64,000 nt of DNA from Pantoea coffeiphila (GCF_016909495.1 NZ_JAFBFW010000008.1:62001-126000), one strand, 5' to 3'. Shown: positions 45,738 to 54,850, counted from the stretch's first letter. Numbers and translations are program-made. The notes: generated by a model from the sequence alone, not told the origin.

Positions 45738-46643
45738 TCAGCCTTTGCGGCGCGGGCCACGGCTCCAGTAGGCCATAAAGCTGATGCAGTCCTGGGCCAG
45801 ACCGCGCTCGCCGATCAGGTAGCGGCGCAGATGCTTCACCGCGCTCGATTCAGCCGCCACCCAGCCGTGGAAGCGCACGTCGTCGTGGTCGGCGCGGTCC
45901 CACACCAGCTGCCCTTCGGCCTCTTCGCGCAGATCTTCCCGCGCCAGCGCACTGTCCGGCAGGCGCACGTGCTCGCGCACCGCGCTCAGCAATGCTTCAC
46001 CGTAGCTGGCTCCGCTGGCGTCACGCGGCAGCCAGTGAATATCGGCAAAGGCGTACTGGCTGAGATCGACGCAGTCGCCGCGCTCGGGCACTTCCAGGAA
46101 CACCTGTAGCTGCGGCGGGTTCTGCCAGCTGGAGAGCTGCTCAAGAATCGCCTTCGCCGCCGGTAGCGCGGTTTCATCGGCCACCACCAGCCCCTGCTTC
46201 ACCTGCTCGTGCGGATTCCATTCGTAGCCGCCGCTGTCCTGACCGTATTCGCGGTTCGGCGCGGCGATTTGCATCGCGTCGCCCGGCTGCGCGTCCAGCG
46301 CCCAGGCCGATGCCGGGCCTTCGGTGCCGTGCATCACGAATTCCACTTCCATCTCCGGCACCTCGGCGTCGGCGTTAACGTGGCGAATGGTATAGGTGCG
46401 CATGATCGGGCGATCTTCCACCGCCAGCTTGCCCATGTTCTCCCACCACGTCAGGCCGTTATCGACCGGCTCAAAGTGCTTGCCGCTTGGCGGTGGCAGC
46501 AGCAGCTTGATGCGCTGGTCCGGCGCATCCATCTTCATCTGGCGCACTTCCTCACCGCTAAACACGCAGCACAGCATCGAAGGAGACAGTACCTGCTTGC
46601 GCGCCAGTACGACATTGAATAAGCGATAACTCTGAGCAGCCAT
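45738..46643 (-). CDS. Siderophore-interacting protein / ferric-chelate reductase (YqjH/ViuB-like)
   Basis: The 301-residue flavoprotein of the SIP family releases iron from imported ferric siderophores with NAD(P)H in the cytosol. The FAD-binding motif RTYTIRHVN is near residue 82, and the NAD-binding region LVVADETALPA lies around residue 150. The C-terminal half carries the SIP-type HGWVAAESSAVKHLRRYL. A Fur-box-like sequence about 75 bp upstream suggests iron repression. The gene stands alone. Confidence 0.92.
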   Translation of the reverse strand: MAAQSYRLFNVVLARKQVLSPSMLCCVFSGEEVRQMKMDAPDQRIKLLLPPPSGKHFEPVDNGLTWWENMGKLAVEDRPIMRTYTIRHVNADAEVPEMEVEFVMHGTEGPASAWALDAQPGDAMQIAAPNREYGQDSGGYEWNPHEQVKQGLVVADETALPAAKAILEQLSSWQNPPQLQVFLEVPERGDCVDLSQYAFADIHWLPRDASGASYGEALLSAVREHVRLPDSALAREDLREEAEGQLVWDRADHDDVRFHGWVAAESSAVKHLRRYLIGERGLAQDCISFMAYWSRGPRRKG

Positions 46644-46715
46644 AGATCCACCTTGTTAACCGAAAGCCGTGCGCGCGTGCCGCACATAAGGGCAGCAAGA
46701 ATAGCAAAGGCAAAT

Positions 46716-46734
46716 GATAATGAGAATGCGTATT
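46716..46734. promoter_or_regulatory. Fur-box-like site
   Basis: The 19-bp stretch starting GATAATGAGAAT agrees with the classical Fur box at about 14 of 19 positions. It lies between the divergent siderophore-reductase and FemAB-like genes, nearer the former. Iron control of the reductase is typical for this family. Confidence 0.6.
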
Positions 46735-46847
46735 ACCCCAATCCGTATCCTGCTGCATTTATCCGCGTGTGCCACCCGGGCGGAAGGCGTTGATCTCCGT
46801 CGCGAAAGCGTTCAACGTAAGGTTTTTCTTTATCGTGGAGTGTATCG

Positions 46848-47975
46848 ATGTCGTTAAGCCTTCTGACGCAGCTGGCCGATATCCCGGCCAGTCAGTGGGA
46901 TGCCCTGGCCCCCAACGACCAGCCCTTTGTGCGCCACGCTTTCCTCAGCGCGCTGGAAGAGAGCGGCTCGGTCGGCGGGCGCAGCGGCTGGCAGCCGCAG
47001 CATGTGCTGTGGCGCGAGGGTGACCGCGTGCTGGCGGCAATGCCGGGCTACGGTAAACGGCACTCCATGGGTGAATACGTCTTCGATCACGCCTGGGCGG
47101 ATGCCAGCCAGCGGGCGGGCATTTCCTGGTATCCCAAGTGGCTGTCGGCGGTGCCGTTCAGCCCGGTGGGCGGCGCGCGGCTGCTGGGCGAAGCGCAGGC
47201 AGCCGACCGGCTGCTACAGGCGGTGCCGGAATTTCTCGCCACCCAGGGTTTTTACAACGGGCATATCAATTTTAACGACGCTGCGCTCGGCGATCGGCTG
47301 GCGGAGGACGGCCGCTGGCTGCCGCGCCTCGGCTGCCAGTATCACTGGCACAATCGCGGCTACCGCGATTTTCAGGATTTTCTCGACGTGCTGACCTCGC
47401 GCAAGCGTAAACAGCTGCGCAAGGAGCGCGAAGGCGTACGCCAGCAGGGCATTGAGTTTTGCTGGTATCAGGGGCACGAACTGAGCGAAGCGCAGTGGGA
47501 TTTTGTCTACGCCTGCTACGCCAACACCTACTTCGTTCGCGGCCGTCAGCCCTATCTCACCCGCGCGTTCTTCAGCCTGCTGGCAGAGCGCATGCCGGAA
47601 GCGCTGCGCATCACCATCGCCAGCCAGCATCGCCAGCCGGTGGCGATGGCGCTAAGCCTGGTCGACGGCAGTACCTTCTACGGCCGCTACTGGGGCTGCC
47701 TGGCGGAGTTTAACCACCTGCATTTTGAAACCTGTTTCTATCAGGGGATGGAATATGCGATCGATAACGGACTACAGCGCTTTGACGCCGGGGCGCAGGG
47801 GGAGCACAAGCTGATACGCGGTTTTGAACCGGTGCTGACCGAATCCTGGCACCTGCTGCGCCACGGCGGCCTGCACGACGCCGTGGCGGATTTTCTGCAG
47901 CAGGAGCGCGACGGCGTGCGCGCCTGGGCTGAGGAAGCCCGCGACGCGCTGCCGTACCGGCTTAACGCCGGATAA
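46848..47975 (+). CDS. FemAB-like / GNAT-fold acyltransferase (DUF482 type)
   Basis: The 375-residue protein fits the FemAB_like (PF04339) family of GNAT-fold proteins. Conserved stretches are VGGARLLGEAQA, RLGCQYHWHNRGYRDFQDFL, KRKQLRKEREGVRQQGI and FDAGAQGEHKLIRGFEP. These are predicted aminoacyl or acyl transferases; the substrate is unknown. It is divergent from the siderophore reductase and might share the Fur-box region. It ends 2 bp from the convergent ABC exporter gene. Confidence 0.87.
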   Translation: MSLSLLTQLADIPASQWDALAPNDQPFVRHAFLSALEESGSVGGRSGWQPQHVLWREGDRVLAAMPGYGKRHSMGEYVFDHAWADASQRAGISWYPKWLSAVPFSPVGGARLLGEAQAADRLLQAVPEFLATQGFYNGHINFNDAALGDRLAEDGRWLPRLGCQYHWHNRGYRDFQDFLDVLTSRKRKQLRKEREGVRQQGIEFCWYQGHELSEAQWDFVYACYANTYFVRGRQPYLTRAFFSLLAERMPEALRITIASQHRQPVAMALSLVDGSTFYGRYWGCLAEFNHLHFETCFYQGMEYAIDNGLQRFDAGAQGEHKLIRGFEPVLTESWHLLRHGGLHDAVADFLQQERDGVRAWAEEARDALPYRLNAG

Positions 47976-47977
47976 CG

Positions 47978-49810
47978 CTACTGTTCGCCGACGAAGCCGC
48001 CGGTCTGATGCCGCCACAGCCGCGCATACAGGCCGTCCTTCGCCAGCAGCTCGGCGTGGCTGCCGATCTCAACAATGCGACCCTGCTCCAGCACCACCAG
48101 CCGGTCCATGCGGGCGATGGTTGACAGGCGGTGGGCGATGGCAATCACCGTTTTGCCGCCCATCAGCCCTTCCAGGCTCTCCTGAATCGCCGCTTCCACT
48201 TCGGAATCCAGCGCCGAGGTGGCCTCATCCATAATCAGGATCGGCGCATCCTTCAGCAGCACGCGGGCGATGGCGATACGCTGGCGCTGACCGCCGGAAA
48301 GCTTCACGCCGCGTTCGCCGACGTGTGCATCCAGTCCGGTGCGGCCCTGGAGATCCGACAGTAGCGGAATAAACTCATCGGCCTTCGCCCGGTGGATCGC
48401 CTGCAGCATCTCCTCTTCGCTGGCGCCGGGGCGGCCATACAGCAGGTTTTCGCGGATGGAGCGGTGCAGCAGCGAGGTATCCTGAGTGATCATCCCAATC
48501 TGCGCGCGCAGGCTCTCCTGGCTGACGTCGGCAATGTTCTGCCCGTCGATCAGAATCCGCCCGCCGTTAAGGTCGTAGAGCCGCAGCAGCAGGTTAACCA
48601 GCGTCGATTTCCCGGCACCCGACGGGCCAATCAGGCCAATTTTCTCGCCGGGACGAATGTCCAGCTGCAGGCCGTCAATCACCCGCCGCTCGCCGCCGTA
48701 GTTAAAGGTAATGCCGTCGAAATGGATCTCGCCACGACTGACATCCAGCGCCGCCGCATCGGGTTTATCACTGACGCTCAGCGGCTGGGAGATGGTTTTC
48801 AGGCCGTCCTGCACCATGCCGATGTTTTCGAAGATGCCGTTCACCACCCACATGATCCAGCCGGACATATTCACGATGCGGATCACCAGCCCGGTGGCCA
48901 GCGCGATCGCGCCGACGCTGATCAGCGACTGGCCCCACAGCCACAGCGACAGCCCGGTGGTGCTGACAATCAGCAGGCCGTTAAGCGTGGTGACCACCAC
49001 ATCCATCCCGGTCACCATTCGCCCCTGGCTGCGGGTTTTCTGCGTCTGATCGTCCAGCGCTTCCCGCGCGTAGCGGCGCTCCAGATCGCCGTGGGCAAAC
49101 AGCTTGAGGGTAGCGATATTGGTGTAGCCATCCACGATAAAGCCCATCAGCCGCGAGCGCGAATCCGAGGAGGCCACCGAACGCGCTTTAATCCTCGGCA
49201 CAAAATACTTCAGGCACAGCACGTAACCGATAATCCACAGGATCAGCGGAATGGTCAGCCGCCAGTCGGCTTCGGCGAACAGCACCAGCGTGGTCACCGC
49301 GTAGATCACCACGTGCCACAGCGCGTCGACCATCTGCACAGCAGAATCGCGCAGCGCGCTGCCGGTCTGCATAATGCGCTGGGCGATGCGCCCGGCAAAG
49401 TCGTTCTGGAAAAAGTTCAGGCTCTGGCGCAGCACGTAGTTATGATGCTGCCAGCGGATCATATTGGTCATGCCGGGGTTAATGGTCTGGTGCACCAGCA
49501 GGTCGTGCAGGCCGATAAACAGTGGGCGCAGCAGCAGCGCGACCGCCGCCATCCACATCAGCTCGCCGTAGTGATCCTGGAAGAAGCTGGCGGCCGGGGT
49601 ACTGTTCACCAGATCGATAATCCGGCTGAGATAGCGAAACAGCGAAACTTCGATCAAGGACGCAATCAGGCCAATTACCAGCAGCAGCGCAAAGACCGGC
49701 CACACCTGGCGCAGATAGAACAGATAGAAAGGCCACACGCTGTCGGGCGGCGTGGTGCCCCGGGCTTCCCTGAAGGTATCGATCATCCTTTCAACACGGT
49801 GATAAAACAT
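47978..49810 (-). CDS. ABC exporter with fused membrane and ATPase domains
   Basis: The 610-residue MsbA-type half-transporter has about six membrane helices over residues 20-330 and an ATPase domain with Walker A GPSGAGKST, signature LSGGQRQR, Walker B ILIMDEATSALD and the H-loop IAIAHRLSTIARMD. It works as a dimer at the inner membrane. The substrate (lipid, peptide or drug) is not readable. It stands alone on the minus strand, divergent from the LysR gene. Confidence 0.93.
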   Translation of the reverse strand: MFYHRVERMIDTFREARGTTPPDSVWPFYLFYLRQVWPVFALLLVIGLIASLIEVSLFRYLSRIIDLVNSTPAASFFQDHYGELMWMAAVALLLRPLFIGLHDLLVHQTINPGMTNMIRWQHHNYVLRQSLNFFQNDFAGRIAQRIMQTGSALRDSAVQMVDALWHVVIYAVTTLVLFAEADWRLTIPLILWIIGYVLCLKYFVPRIKARSVASSDSRSRLMGFIVDGYTNIATLKLFAHGDLERRYAREALDDQTQKTRSQGRMVTGMDVVVTTLNGLLIVSTTGLSLWLWGQSLISVGAIALATGLVIRIVNMSGWIMWVVNGIFENIGMVQDGLKTISQPLSVSDKPDAAALDVSRGEIHFDGITFNYGGERRVIDGLQLDIRPGEKIGLIGPSGAGKSTLVNLLLRLYDLNGGRILIDGQNIADVSQESLRAQIGMITQDTSLLHRSIRENLLYGRPGASEEEMLQAIHRAKADEFIPLLSDLQGRTGLDAHVGERGVKLSGGQRQRIAIARVLLKDAPILIMDEATSALDSEVEAAIQESLEGLMGGKTVIAIAHRLSTIARMDRLVVLEQGRIVEIGSHAELLAKDGLYARLWRHQTGGFVGEQ

Positions 49811-50042
49811 AAGACAGGCTCAGTTGACCAACGGAACCCTGAAGCTTAGTGCATCAGGCCGATCGTCAGGCGTCAGTCAGTGCCTTTGTATCGTAAATAA
49901 TCCACCGGCGCGGCGACCGGGCGGTGAAATACAGATTCCTGGATGCACAACGACCGCAAAGGCTGCTTTAATAACGCCAGCGCCTGCGGCCCGGAAAACT
50001 CTATCCGCAGGCATTTCTGCCCCTCGGAATCAGGAAAAGCAT

Positions 50043-50951
50043 GTGGAACGTCTGGACTGCGATCGGATGTTTGTAGCGGTAATGGAACTGGGCAGCTTCG
50101 CGGCGGCGGCCGCGCGGCTGGGCACCAGCAGCGGGCAGGCGTCCAAGCTGGTCGCCAGGCTGGAAAGCGAGCTGGGCGTGCAGCTGCTCAAGCGCAGCAC
50201 CCGCGCCCTGTCGCCGACCGAAGTCGGGCTCGCCTACTTCGACCGCATTAAAAATCTGCTAGAAGAGTGGGACGCGCTGGATGCCTCGGTGCGCCATGCT
50301 GCGGGGAAACCAACCGGGCGCATCAAGCTCAGCGCGCCAATTACCTTTGGTGCCAGCCAGCTGGCCCCGGTGCTGATCGCCTTTGCCCGCGAATACCCGG
50401 AAATCGAGCTGGACGTTAACTTCTCCGATCGGCTGGTCAACATCGTGGATGAAGGCTTTGACGTGGCGATCCGCATCGGCAGGCTGAGCGACAGCCGCCT
50501 GATCGCCCGCCACCTTAGCGATATGCGGGTGGTGATTGCCGCCAGCGATGAGTACCTGAGCGAGCACGGCACGCCAACTCATTATCAGCAGTTAGTCGAT
50601 CATAGCTGCATTATCGATACCAACTTCCGCGATCCGTTCAACTGGCCGTTCAGCGTTGACGGCGAAGCGGTTACCCTGCCGGTGCGCGGCAGGCTGCATT
50701 TTTCCAACGCCGAAGCCAGCCTGACGGCGGCGCTAAGCGGGCTGGGCATTGCCCGGCTGCCGACCTTCATCGCAGGCCCGGCGCTGCGGGCGGGCACCAT
50801 CCGCCCCCTGCTGCGCCACAGCGAAATCCCGCCGCTCGGGCTGTACGCGGTGTATCCCCCGGCGCGCCATCTGGCGCATAAGGTCCGGGCGCTGATCGAC
50901 TTCCTGGTCAGCCACTACGCCGGTGAGCCGGAATGGGATCGCGGCTGGTAA
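50043..50951 (+). CDS. LysR-family regulator next to the DoxX/YqjG-like genes
   Basis: The 302-residue regulator has the helix-turn-helix MFVAVMELGSFAAAAARLGT and GQASKLVARLESELGVQLL, and a normal effector domain. I place the start at GTG 50043 (VERLDCDRM), preceded by AGGAAAA, because this gives the usual LysR length; the frame stays open 219 bp upstream without homology. The next three genes point the same way, and a 23-bp palindrome lies between, starting at its own stop codon. It probably regulates the DoxX / hydroquinone-reductase genes. Confidence 0.9.
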   Translation: MERLDCDRMFVAVMELGSFAAAAARLGTSSGQASKLVARLESELGVQLLKRSTRALSPTEVGLAYFDRIKNLLEEWDALDASVRHAAGKPTGRIKLSAPITFGASQLAPVLIAFAREYPEIELDVNFSDRLVNIVDEGFDVAIRIGRLSDSRLIARHLSDMRVVIAASDEYLSEHGTPTHYQQLVDHSCIIDTNFRDPFNWPFSVDGEAVTLPVRGRLHFSNAEASLTAALSGLGIARLPTFIAGPALRAGTIRPLLRHSEIPPLGLYAVYPPARHLAHKVRALIDFLVSHYAGEPEWDRGW

Positions 50952-50973
50952 TTACTTCCAAAATGGAAGTAAT
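50951..50973. promoter_or_regulatory. 23-bp palindrome upstream of the DoxX gene
   Basis: ATTACTTCCA and its exact complement TGGAAGTAAT are separated by AAA. It starts at the last base of the LysR stop codon and lies 94 bp before the DoxX start. It is a candidate operator for the neighbouring LysR protein. Confidence 0.6.
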
Positions 50974-51066
50974 GTTTGCGTTTCTGACGGGATAATCAGC
51001 GTCAGGGAATCAGTGTAGAGTGCTTTTCATCGACTCCCCTATGGCACACTGAATAAGGTAAATAAC

Positions 51067-51483
51067 ATGACTGATACCCGCACCGCTCCCTGGGCCGCGC
51101 TCATTCTGCGTCTTTCTCTCGGCATCCTGTTCCTCGCCCACGCCGGTCTGAAACTGTTTGTCTTTACGCCCGCAGGCACCGCAAAATTCTTCGCCTCGCT
51201 GGGTCTGCCCGGCGGCCTGGCCTACGTGACTATCGTCTGGGAAATTCTCGGTGCGGTGGCGCTGATCGTCGGCTACCGCCCGCGCATCGCTGCAATTGTG
51301 CTGATCCCGGTGCTGCTCGGTGCGATTTTCACCGTACACGGTCCGGCAGGATTCTGGTTCACTAACCCGAACGGTGGCTGGGAATATCCGGTATTCTGGG
51401 CCATCAGCCTGGTGGTACTGGCGCTGATCGGTGACGGTAAGTACGCGCTGAAAGCCTCCCTGCCTTCTTCACGTCTGCGTTAA
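51067..51483 (+). CDS. DoxX family membrane protein (YqjF-like)
   Basis: The 138-residue protein has four hydrophobic helices (ILRLSLGILFLAHAGLKLFV, YVTIVWEILGAVALIVGYRP, FWAISLVVLALIG). It is followed 10 bp later by a YqjG-like reductase. In E. coli yqjF and yqjG are neighbours, and yqjF responds to quinones and nitroaromatics, so the pair probably handles quinone stress. It is not closely similar to the DoxX protein at 35160. Confidence 0.87.
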   Translation: MTDTRTAPWAALILRLSLGILFLAHAGLKLFVFTPAGTAKFFASLGLPGGLAYVTIVWEILGAVALIVGYRPRIAAIVLIPVLLGAIFTVHGPAGFWFTNPNGGWEYPVFWAISLVVLALIGDGKYALKASLPSSRLR

Positions 51484-51493
51484 GGAAGTTGCT

Positions 51494-52453
51494 ATGCTGG
51501 TAAACGGTAAATGGACGGCGGACTGGCACCCGGTGCAGGCCACCGATGAGAAAGGCGGCTTCGTTCGCCAGATCTCCAGCTTCCGCCACTGGGTGACGCC
51601 CGATGGTGCACCCGGCCCCACCGGTGACGGCGGGTTTGCCGCCGAAGCGGATCGCTATCACCTGTACGTGGCGCTGATCTGTCCGTGGGCATCACGCACG
51701 CTGATCGCCCGTAGCCTGAAAGGTCTGCAGGATGTGGTCAGCGTCTCGGTGGTGGAGCCGAAGCTGACCGATGAAGGCTGGCGCTTCGGCGACTATCCGG
51801 GTTCCGACCGCGATACGCTAAATCACGCCGAGTATCTGCATCAGCTTTACACCCGCGCCGACGACAGCTTTACCGGCCGCGCAACGGTGCCGGTGCTGTG
51901 GGATAAAAAAACCGCTACCATCGTCAGCAACGAATCCGCCGACATTCTGCGGATGTTTAACAGCGGTTTCGGCAGCCTGGCGAGCGACAGCATCGACCTC
52001 TGTCCGCTGGCGCTGCGGGACGAGATCGACGCTCTGAACGCGGAAATCTATCCCCGGCTGAACAACGGCGTGTATCGCGCCGGGTTTGCCACGACCGAGG
52101 TCAGCTACCGCGAAGCCTTTAACGACGTTTTCGGTATGCTGGATACGCTGGAGATGCGCCTGAGCCAGCGCGGCCCGTGGCTGTTTGGCGAGTCGCTGAC
52201 CGAGGCCGATATCCGCCTGTTCGTGACCCTGATCCGCTTTGACGTGGCCTATCACGGCATCTTTAAGTGCAATCAGCGGCAGCTGCGTGATTACCCGGCG
52301 CTAAACGGCTTCCTGCTGGGCATGCTGGCGCTGCCGGGCGTTCGCGAAACGGTGAGTATCGACCATATTAAGCAGGGCTATTACTCGATTAAGAGCCTGA
52401 ACCCGAACGGAATTGTGCCTGCCGGTCCCGATATGACCGCGTACGGTTTGTAA
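51494..52453 (+). CDS. Glutathionyl-hydroquinone reductase (YqjG-like GST)
   Basis: Xi-class glutathione transferase of 319 residues that removes glutathione from glutathionyl-hydroquinones in the cytosol. The catalytic cysteine Cys63 is in LICPWASRTL, the same position as in E. coli YqjG. Also typical are VPVLWDKKTATIVSNESADI and the C-terminal segment FGESLTEADIRLFVTLIRFD. It is coupled to the DoxX gene before it and is 20 bp from the carboxylesterase gene after it. Glutathione supply comes from gor-dependent recycling. Confidence 0.94.
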   Translation: MLVNGKWTADWHPVQATDEKGGFVRQISSFRHWVTPDGAPGPTGDGGFAAEADRYHLYVALICPWASRTLIARSLKGLQDVVSVSVVEPKLTDEGWRFGDYPGSDRDTLNHAEYLHQLYTRADDSFTGRATVPVLWDKKTATIVSNESADILRMFNSGFGSLASDSIDLCPLALRDEIDALNAEIYPRLNNGVYRAGFATTEVSYREAFNDVFGMLDTLEMRLSQRGPWLFGESLTEADIRLFVTLIRFDVAYHGIFKCNQRQLRDYPALNGFLLGMLALPGVRETVSIDHIKQGYYSIKSLNPNGIVPAGPDMTAYGL

Positions 52454-52473
52454 TTTGCATCAGGAGAAATGTC

Positions 52474-53073
52474 ATGACAGGTCTGGTTATTTTACTGCAC
52501 GGCGTGGGCAGCAACGGCAACGATCTGGCCGGGCTGGGTCGCCACTGGGCACCGAGCCTGCCGGGCGTGAGTTTCGCCAGCCCTGACGCGCCGTTCCATT
52601 TTGAGCACGGCGCGGGCTATCAGTGGTTCAGCCTGGCCGGTATTACGCCGGCTAACCGCCCGGCGCGCGTGGCTGCAGCGCGGGAAGCATTTGACCGCGA
52701 GCTGACGGCGATCCTTGAACAGCATCAGATGAGCGATAAGCTCGACAAGGTGGTGCTGGTCGGTTTCTCGCAGGGGTCGATTATGGCGCTGGATACGCTG
52801 GTGTCCGGCCGCTGGCCGGTCGCCGGGATTGTGGCCTTCTCCGGCCGCCTTGCTTCACCGCAGCCGTTGACTCCGGCGCTCAATACTCCGGTACTGCTGA
52901 TCCACGGTATGGCCGACGGCGTGATCCCGGTAGCGGAAAGCGAAGTGGCGGCGGAGACGCTGCGCGTTCTGGGCATCAGCGCCCGCAGCGACTTTGAGCC
53001 GGGGACCGGGCATACCATCTCGGCACGCGGTGCGCAGCTTGCGGCGGAGTTTATTGCCGGGCTTTTAAAATAA
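52474..53073 (+). CDS. Carboxylesterase / lysophospholipase-like hydrolase
   Basis: The 199-residue alpha/beta hydrolase of the abhydrolase_2 group has its nucleophile Ser99 in VGFSQGS, the oxyanion region ILLHGVGSNGNDLAG, Asp in IHGMADGVIPV and His in GTGHTIS. It probably hydrolyses small esters in the cytosol. It is third in the DoxX / GST operon after a 20-bp gap with an AGGAGAA ribosome site. A weak hairpin (CGGCCA/TGGCCG, 53110-53140) lies after it. Confidence 0.92.
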   Translation: MTGLVILLHGVGSNGNDLAGLGRHWAPSLPGVSFASPDAPFHFEHGAGYQWFSLAGITPANRPARVAAAREAFDRELTAILEQHQMSDKLDKVVLVGFSQGSIMALDTLVSGRWPVAGIVAFSGRLASPQPLTPALNTPVLLIHGMADGVIPVAESEVAAETLRVLGISARSDFEPGTGHTISARGAQLAAEFIAGLLK

Positions 53074-53434
53074 TTGAGTTCATAATATAAGTTTCATTTA
53101 TCTCCCGGTCGGCCACCCAACATTAGTGATAGGCTGGCCGCCTTCCTTCAGTCTTCTTCATTCTATCCCGGGCTCTCATTACAGACTAAATGAAAAGGCA
53201 CATTGTTGTTATCCTCTTTTTCATTTTCAAACTGCTAGTTATAAAAAATTTGATTAGCTTACATTTTATTATTCTTAAAATTATTCGTATGGTTTTCATA
53301 AAAAACAAACATGTTATTTTTATAAAAATCTTAATTTAATTTAGCATCTTTTATTAATCAGAAAAAGTTAATTTAAATTAAATATAACTCTCATTAAAAA
53401 AACGCCTGTTAAAGCAAAACAATGAGAGGTATTT
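53074..53434. other. AT-rich intergenic region before the lysozyme-like gene
   Basis: After a weak hairpin at 53110-53140 the sequence becomes strongly AT-rich, and this composition continues through both following genes. I searched for an SOS box (CTGT-N8-ACAG), as expected for a bacteriocin, and found none. GAGAGG at about 53424-53429 is the ribosome site of the next gene. Confidence 0.6.
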
Positions 53435-54181
53435 ATGGCTGGAATTAATGAAAACAAAGGCCCTGGATGGGGCGATCATAATACACCATACGGAACAGTT
53501 CATAGTTATACGGACCCGGGCACACATATGGCCTCTGGTAATGGTGGCAATAATCATACGAACATAGGACCAAAGACACTAATTCGAATTATCACAACCA
53601 AAGACTACGATGGCGCATTTATGAGCCAATGCCTTAACAATTTAAAAAACCATGAAGGGTTTAGAAACAAAATGTATGCTGATACAAAAGGTAACGTTAC
53701 TGTTGGAATTGGAAGGTTATTGGGTAAAATAGAAGACGCATTAAATATGCCATTCAAATACACCTATCATAAAACAGGTGCTCAAGGTTCTTCATCAGAT
53801 AATGAAATGTCCGCCACCCCAGACCAAATAAGAAAAGAGTATAATAATGTTCACGAAAATCCGAAATATACATCATCTATACACCTTAGTAATGATGAAG
53901 TGATCAAAGCATGCATTGATGATGTAAAAAAAATTGAATCAGGGCTTCGAGGATTATATAAAAACTATGACAACTTCACAAACAATGCTAAAACAGGTTT
54001 GATTGACATGGGTTTTAATATAGGAATATCAAATTTAAAAAATAAATTTCCTCATTTTAATGAGGCTGTAAACAGAGGAGATTGGAATACTGCAGCAAAA
54101 GAGAGCCACAGAGAAGGAATCAGCCAGGAAAGAAACAATGACACGGCCGAAAATTTCAACAAAGCAGCTCTGGGTCATTGA
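53435..54181 (+). CDS. T4-lysozyme-like muramidase with Gly/Asn-rich N-terminus (possible toxin)
   Basis: The first ~45 residues of this 248-residue protein are rich in Gly, Asn and His (KGPGWGDHNTPYG, SGNGGNNHTN). A GH24-type domain follows. Glu74, Asp83 and Thr89 in HEGFRNKMYADTKGNVTVGI have exactly the spacing of the T4 lysozyme catalytic residues Glu11, Asp20 and Thr26. There is no signal peptide, and no holin or phage genes are near, so a prophage endolysin is unlikely. A bacteriocin (pesticin-like) or a secreted antibacterial effector fits better. The base composition is far more AT-rich than the flanks. The start follows GAGAGG. Confidence 0.82.
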   Translation: MAGINENKGPGWGDHNTPYGTVHSYTDPGTHMASGNGGNNHTNIGPKTLIRIITTKDYDGAFMSQCLNNLKNHEGFRNKMYADTKGNVTVGIGRLLGKIEDALNMPFKYTYHKTGAQGSSSDNEMSATPDQIRKEYNNVHENPKYTSSIHLSNDEVIKACIDDVKKIESGLRGLYKNYDNFTNNAKTGLIDMGFNIGISNLKNKFPHFNEAVNRGDWNTAAKESHREGISQERNNDTAENFNKAALGH

Positions 54182-54185
54182 TTAA

Positions 54186-54202
54186 GGGCGCACTATGCGC
54201 CC
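54186..54202. terminator. Terminator between the lysozyme-like gene and the convergent gene
   Basis: The stem GGGCGCA/TGCGCCC with loop CTA lies 4 bp after the lysozyme-like stop codon and just past the end of the convergent gene. AATTCTT follows on the plus strand. Confidence 0.65.
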
Positions 54203-54208
54203 AATTCT

Positions 54209-54850
54209 TCATAATGGACTGTTGACCGTGATCTCTTTTAATTGCCAGATCGTCGAATTCGTTGACAATATTTCATACGTATTAGCAGATGCCCACGTAC
54301 CTCCGATAACATACTTCACCAACGTAATATAGTTAATCCGCCTGCCACTTCCATCTTCAAAAGAAACCTGTCTGGATAAAAAATAACCGTCGTCATTTTT
54401 ATCTGAAACAGCGCGTTTCTCACTAATAAAATTCAAGTCTTGCTCTCTTTCAGAAATGGATTTCCCTTTATCATTAACCTTAATTTCTTCCTCTTCATCT
54501 TTACTGACAATAACTGATTCTGATGCAGGAAAATGCTCAACAATATCTTTGATACTGAAATTAACCTTACTTTCATCAATTTTTTTAAATTTATTACGAC
54601 TGGCATGTTCCTGTAAATAACAGTCTACCAGTGAATCAGCAACGTCCTGTACAAAGCGGTCGGGAAGATTAGGATAATCTACCACCTCCTTACCCTTTTC
54701 TCTAATAGAGATAAAGTCTTCGCAGGTTTTCACCGTGGCGACAGTGCCGTCATTCAATTTTACATTAACCTGTTCTGCATCCGTTAATATCGGACTGGCA
54801 AAACATGTTGAAGAGAAAGTGACTATTATTGCAATCGCTCTTCCGATCAT
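54209..54850 (-). CDS. Secreted protein of unknown family, possible immunity partner
   Basis: I do not recognise this 213-residue protein. It begins with a signal peptide (MIGRAIAIIVTFSSTCFA, then SPI), so it should act in the periplasm. The middle is charged (KDEEEEIKVNDKGKSISERE) and the C-terminal third, after residue 150, looks like a small beta domain (YITLVKYVIGGTWASANTYE). It is AT-rich like the convergent lysozyme-like gene, 27 bp away. A periplasmic protein beside a peptidoglycan hydrolase suggests immunity, but most such pairs are co-directional, so this stays a guess. Confidence 0.75.
   Translation of the reverse strand: MIGRAIAIIVTFSSTCFASPILTDAEQVNVKLNDGTVATVKTCEDFISIREKGKEVVDYPNLPDRFVQDVADSLVDCYLQEHASRNKFKKIDESKVNFSIKDIVEHFPASESVIVSKDEEEEIKVNDKGKSISEREQDLNFISEKRAVSDKNDDGYFLSRQVSFEDGSGRRINYITLVKYVIGGTWASANTYEILSTNSTIWQLKEITVNSPL

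Noticed and set aside
53074-53434. SOS box before the lysozyme-like gene
   Set aside because: The closest sequence has CTGT but not the matching ACAG at eight bases, so LexA control is not supported.
53435-54181. Prophage endolysin
   Set aside because: No holin, spanin, integrase, tail or other phage genes flank it, and the Gly/Asn-rich N-terminus is not typical of endolysins.
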